Assembly: GCA_937892405.1 (NCBI GenBank)
Contig: CALAFS010000098.1
Location: forward strand, 1 to 8,065
Length of the DNA stretch: 8,065 bases
Direction: 5' to 3'
Origin: an uncultured Clostridia bacterium
Lineage (GTDB): Bacteria; Bacillota; Clostridia; Oscillospirales; CAG-272
Shown here piece after piece: positions 4,828-8,065 of the stretch. How positions within the stretch are numbered: the stretch's first letter is position 1; every line of letters starts with the position of its first letter. The notes below the pieces were generated by a model. The model worked only from the letters and a program-made list of their open reading frames with translations, did not search any database and had not been told where the DNA came from. The translations under genes and the position numbers were made by a program.

Positions 4828-7800
4828 ATGAAAAAAATCCTATCCCTTTTATCTTTTCTGTTATTGCTTCTCGGTATGACTCTGCTCCTTGCCGCCTGTG
4901 GCGACAACACCGTCAAAGAACCGGAGCCGGAGCTCTCCGAATGTGAAAAAAACGGACACCGTTTCGCATCCGAAGTCAATGTCATCCGTGAGGCAACCTG
5001 CACCGAAAGCGGTCTTTCGGCGAAGATCTGCCTTGTATGCAATGAAGTCGTGCAAGAGACGACACCCGCGCTCGGGCATCTTGAAAAAACTTTCCCCGCC
5101 GAGCCTGCCACCTGCACGGAAAACGGGCACACCGAAGGTAAGGTGTGCGAAAGATGCGATGCCGTGCTCGTCGAGCAGACGGTCGTGCTCGCAGGACACT
5201 CGTACGGGGAGGAATGGACTGTATACAAGCTCCCCGACCGCACCGATAAAGGATCGGCATATCTCCGGTGTCAGGCATGCGGAGATTATCTCGTTCTGGA
5301 AAACGAGGTGCCGGCGCTGACGGAGGACGGCTATACCCTGACCGTCGAGGCGGACGGAACGGTCTATGCCCGTGAGGTCGAAGGCAAACCGCTTCGCTTC
5401 AAAATCTTCACCTTTGTATTCAAAGCAAAAGACGACTCTTCCGACGAAAGTATTCTGGAACAGTATAACGGAACCGATGCGGAAGTCACCGTCCCCGCGA
5501 CGACGCCCGACGGGCGCACCGTCCGTGCAATCGGAGAATCGGTGTTCCGCGACAATACGACGCTGACGAAAGTCACCATTCCCGAAACCGTCGCGGAAAT
5601 CGGCAACGGCGCCTTCGCGGGTTGCACCTCTCTCCAAAGCGTCGTACTACCCGACGCGCTGCAGGTTCTGCCGGAGGAGGTCTTCTCGGGGTGCAGTGCC
5701 CTCGCCTCTGTCAATTTCCCGAGCGAACTGAGCGAAATCGGTGAGAGCGCGTTCTATCACTGTACTTCCCTGACGGCGCTCCGTCTGCCGGAGAAGATGA
5801 GTAAGGTGGGACGCTCCGCCTTTGAGGGTTGCACCGCGCTCGAATCGGTGGTTTTCGATGAGAGCGATATCGTCGTCGCCGTAAAGAGCAATGCGTTTTC
5901 CTTCTGCACCGCATTGAAAACATTTGTATCGAACGCGCAGATGTTTCCTTCGGCGCTCGGCGGATGCAATGCCCTTGCGTCACTCAAAGTGTACCGCATC
6001 GAGCAGTACCTTCCGGATTCCGACTACATCGGCGGATATGCCACAGCACTCGGCGAAATGTTCACAGCCGAGTATCGGGACGGAAACAAAAACGAATATT
6101 CGGTACCCGAATCGCTGAAGGAAGTCATTCTTACCAGTCAGGAGTATCTGAACGGCTGGGTCTTCGAGAATTGCAAATATCTCGAAAAAATCGAGATTCT
6201 GAGTGCCGGGGATATCGACTCGCACGCATTTTCCGGTTGTTCTGCCCTGAAGGAAGTCATCGTCGAAGAAGCCGACACATTCGGTCGCTATGATGTCTTT
6301 GGCGAACCTCTTTTCGACAACTGCGCAAGCCTCGAAAAAGTCACCCTGAAAAACACAGGGGCTGTCGGTAGGGAGGCATTTAAGAATTGCGTGAGCATCA
6401 AGGAAGTGTACCTTGATGTAAAGTATATAGGAACTGAGTCTTTTTACGGTTGCACCTCTCTTGCGAGCGTCACTTTCACCGAAGAATTGAAAAGCATCGA
6501 CGGTCAAGCCTTCGGACTTTGCAATGCTCTCAAAACCATCACTCTCCCCTCCGAATTGGAATACATCAGATACAATGCATTCGCCAACTGCCTGAACCTC
6601 GAAGAGGTCTCCATCGGCGGCGTGGAAGTAATTGAGGAATATGCCTTCTATCAATGCGGCAAACTCAAGAAAATTTCCGTCGGGAGCCGTCTCAAGACCA
6701 TCGCAAGACAGGCGTTCGCCGATTGCACCGCTCTCACCACGGTTTATATTCCGGACACCATCGAAAAAGTGGATTACGAAACGACTTTTTCGGGCTGTGA
6801 ATCTCTCTCCCTCTCGAAATATGAAAACGGACTGTATCTCGGAAACGAGAACAACCGGTATATTCTCATGCTGAAATACGAAAGACCCGAATCCGGCAGC
6901 GAACTTATGGATTTTTCGGTCAAAGACGGGACGAGAATTGTACTTCTGGATGACTGGTTCAGTAGTTATTATCGCCTGAAGCTCCCGTCGAGCGTCGTAT
7001 ATATAGCGGGAACCCGCAATTGGGAGTCTCCCGCGGCGATCTTCGACGGCACGGCAACCGACTGGCTGCTTGTCAACGCGGAATTTGTCTTTTCCTCTCT
7101 TACCTTCAGTGATGGCAGAACGGCGAAGGAGATTACAGCCATTGAGCTTGACGAAAGCTTTACCTCCCTGGCCGATATGAAGCAATTCAGCAATCTGAAG
7201 TCGATTACCATCCCCGCCACCCTCGACTCCGTATCCGCCTCGCTGAATATTGATACCGTTTATTATCACGGTACCGTCGAGCAATGGTGCAACCTCAAAC
7301 ATTTCTATATTCAGGCGAAGCACTTCTACCTTCTGAACGAAAACAACGCATATTATGAGCCCACCGTCATTGTGATCCCCGACAACATAGAAAGCATCAG
7401 CGAGCAATTCTACGGACTCGAAAGCGTCAAAATCATTGTTCTTCCCAAGAATCTCACGGGAATGCTTGTAAATTCTTCTCGCGGAAACTCCTTCAACAAA
7501 AACACCTGTGTCATTTACTTCGCGGGAACTTATGAAGAATTCATCAAGTCGCCCGAGCGAAAAGCTCTCGGAAAAGTGATGAGCGTTTACTATTACAGTG
7601 AAACCGAACAAACACCGGACGGTTATGCGAAAAACCCGGAGATGCGCTGGCATTACAATGAAAATCACGAGCCCGTCGTATGGAATGTACCCGGCAACAC
7701 TCTGGACGGCAAGACCTTTGTGTATTCGACCACCGTTGTCCGTGTCTCCGACGAGTATTTTGCCATGCTCAAGGAAGCACAGCGGCAGAACATGCTCGAA

Positions 7801-8065
7801 GACCTCTTCGACAACGACACCGTACAGATCAACATGGTGAAGAACAGCGCGACGAAAGCCGAATACGAACAGAAGCTGAGCGCCTTTGCCGCTGCGGCGG
7901 GAGAGGGCGAAAGCATTTCCTTTGCGGACGGAAAGCTCACTCTTTCGCAGGCAGGCGGAGCCGCGGTGACGCTTGACTACATCGAGCTGAACAGCCGTGT
8001 CTATGTCAATATCGGCGGTACTTACCCCGAATATATGGCAATTGACGAACAGAGCCCCACTCTCG
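4828..8065 (+). CDS. Lipoprotein with Cys-rich CxxC repeats and a BspA-like LRR domain, 3'-truncated by the window edge
   Basis: The frame is open for 1079 codons to the right edge. Residues 1-24 form a lipoprotein signal: MKK, a Leu-rich core, then a LAAC lipobox with lipidated C24, so the protein should sit on the outer face of the membrane. Residues 39-151 hold three Cys-rich repeats with CxxC at 68/71, 107/110 and 148/151 and GH motifs near 44, 84 and 124, possibly metal-binding or disulfide-linked. BspA LRRs run from about 232 to 650, more diverged than those of the first gene. They include an insert at 394-437 (SVPESLKEVILT) related to the FGYIFG/IPKSLKTVV module there. BspA accessory motifs follow: ENGLYLGNENN near 666, YYHGTVEQW at 812-820, and YYYSE...WHY...PVVW at 921-952. 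Residues 953-1079 I do not recognise. A role in adhesion or ligand binding is inferred from the family. The terminator at 4556 suggests its own transcription unit. Confidence 0.92.
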   Translation, partial: MKKILSLLSFLLLLLGMTLLLAACGDNTVKEPEPELSECEKNGHRFASEVNVIREATCTESGLSAKICLVCNEVVQETTPALGHLEKTFPAEPATCTENGHTEGKVCERCDAVLVEQTVVLAGHSYGEEWTVYKLPDRTDKGSAYLRCQACGDYLVLENEVPALTEDGYTLTVEADGTVYAREVEGKPLRFKIFTFVFKAKDDSSDESILEQYNGTDAEVTVPATTPDGRTVRAIGESVFRDNTTLTKVTIPETVAEIGNGAFAGCTSLQSVVLPDALQVLPEEVFSGCSALASVNFPSELSEIGESAFYHCTSLTALRLPEKMSKVGRSAFEGCTALESVVFDESDIVVAVKSNAFSFCTALKTFVSNAQMFPSALGGCNALASLKVYRIEQYLPDSDYIGGYATALGEMFTAEYRDGNKNEYSVPESLKEVILTSQEYLNGWVFENCKYLEKIEILSAGDIDSHAFSGCSALKEVIVEEADTFGRYDVFGEPLFDNCASLEKVTLKNTGAVGREAFKNCVSIKEVYLDVKYIGTESFYGCTSLASVTFTEELKSIDGQAFGLCNALKTITLPSELEYIRYNAFANCLNLEEVSIGGVEVIEEYAFYQCGKLKKISVGSRLKTIARQAFADCTALTTVYIPDTIEKVDYETTFSGCESLSLSKYENGLYLGNENNRYILMLKYERPESGSELMDFSVKDGTRIVLLDDWFSSYYRLKLPSSVVYIAGTRNWESPAAIFDGTATDWLLVNAEFVFSSLTFSDGRTAKEITAIELDESFTSLADMKQFSNLKSITIPATLDSVSASLNIDTVYYHGTVEQWCNLKHFYIQAKHFYLLNENNAYYEPTVIVIPDNIESISEQFYGLESVKIIVLPKNLTGMLVNSSRGNSFNKNTCVIYFAGTYEEFIKSPERKALGKVMSVYYYSETEQTPDGYAKNPEMRWHYNENHEPVVWNVPGNTLDGKTFVYSTTVVRVSDEYFAMLKEAQRQNMLEDLFDNDTVQINMVKNSATKAEYEQKLSAFAAAAGEGESISFADGKLTLSQAGGAAVTLDYIELNSRVYVNIGGTYPEYMAIDEQSPTL

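Noticed and set aside
4686..4946. A small + strand gene starting at TTG 4686
   Set aside because: It has no Shine-Dalgarno, crosses the palindrome and the real RBS, and overlaps the start of the lipoprotein gene in another frame.
5980..7668. A 562-codon minus-strand frame opposite the lipoprotein gene
   Set aside because: The + strand frame has a lipoprotein signal, a Shine-Dalgarno and clear LRR sequence. The antisense product has no recognisable domain and reflects the codon bias of the + gene.

Overview
This window holds three genes on the + strand. Two encode large BspA-like leucine-rich-repeat (LRR_5 type) surface proteins, and a small gene between them has phospholipase-D-like sequence marks. 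Four observations suggest an uncultured, host-associated Clostridia-type bacterium: strong AGGAGG-type ribosome binding sites, a Gram-positive-style lipoprotein signal, Cys-rich 'CTE-G...CxxC...ALGH' repeats, and the BspA repeat style. A gut or rumen Treponema-like source cannot be excluded. The taxonomic call is inference, because no rRNA or housekeeping gene is present.

Layout. Positions 1-3762 are one uninterrupted reading frame that enters from the left edge and stops at TAA 3760-3762. It is almost entirely 23-residue (69-nt) LRR units, about 39 of them, broken by a few recurring non-LRR modules. Inside it, 1-819 and 1159-1977 are identical at every base. This is an in-frame direct repeat with a 1158-nt period (386 codons) that may extend past the left edge. 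Smaller repeats (138-nt doublets and dispersed copies of 63-98 nt) lie within the same gene. After it comes a long stem-loop (3773-3817), then a 228-codon gene (3859-4545) closed by a very strong intrinsic terminator (4556-4599).

A 228-nt intergenic stretch follows the terminator. It carries several inverted repeats and, directly ahead of the next ribosome binding site, a 35-nt palindrome bracketed by 9-nt direct repeats. The third gene (4828 to the right edge, still open) encodes a lipoprotein with a LAAC lipobox, three Cys-rich CxxC repeats, a more diverged BspA LRR domain with typical BspA accessory modules, and a C-terminal region I do not recognise.

How they may work together. Both LRR proteins are plausibly displayed or secreted for adhesion or ligand binding, as known for BspA family members. 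The internal duplications suggest that the first protein changes length by in-frame recombination between repeats. The middle gene has no evident link to surface adhesion. It may share a transcript with the first gene, since no clear + strand terminator separates them, while the third gene is a separate transcription unit. I see no mobile-element genes, tRNA, rRNA or CRISPR array.
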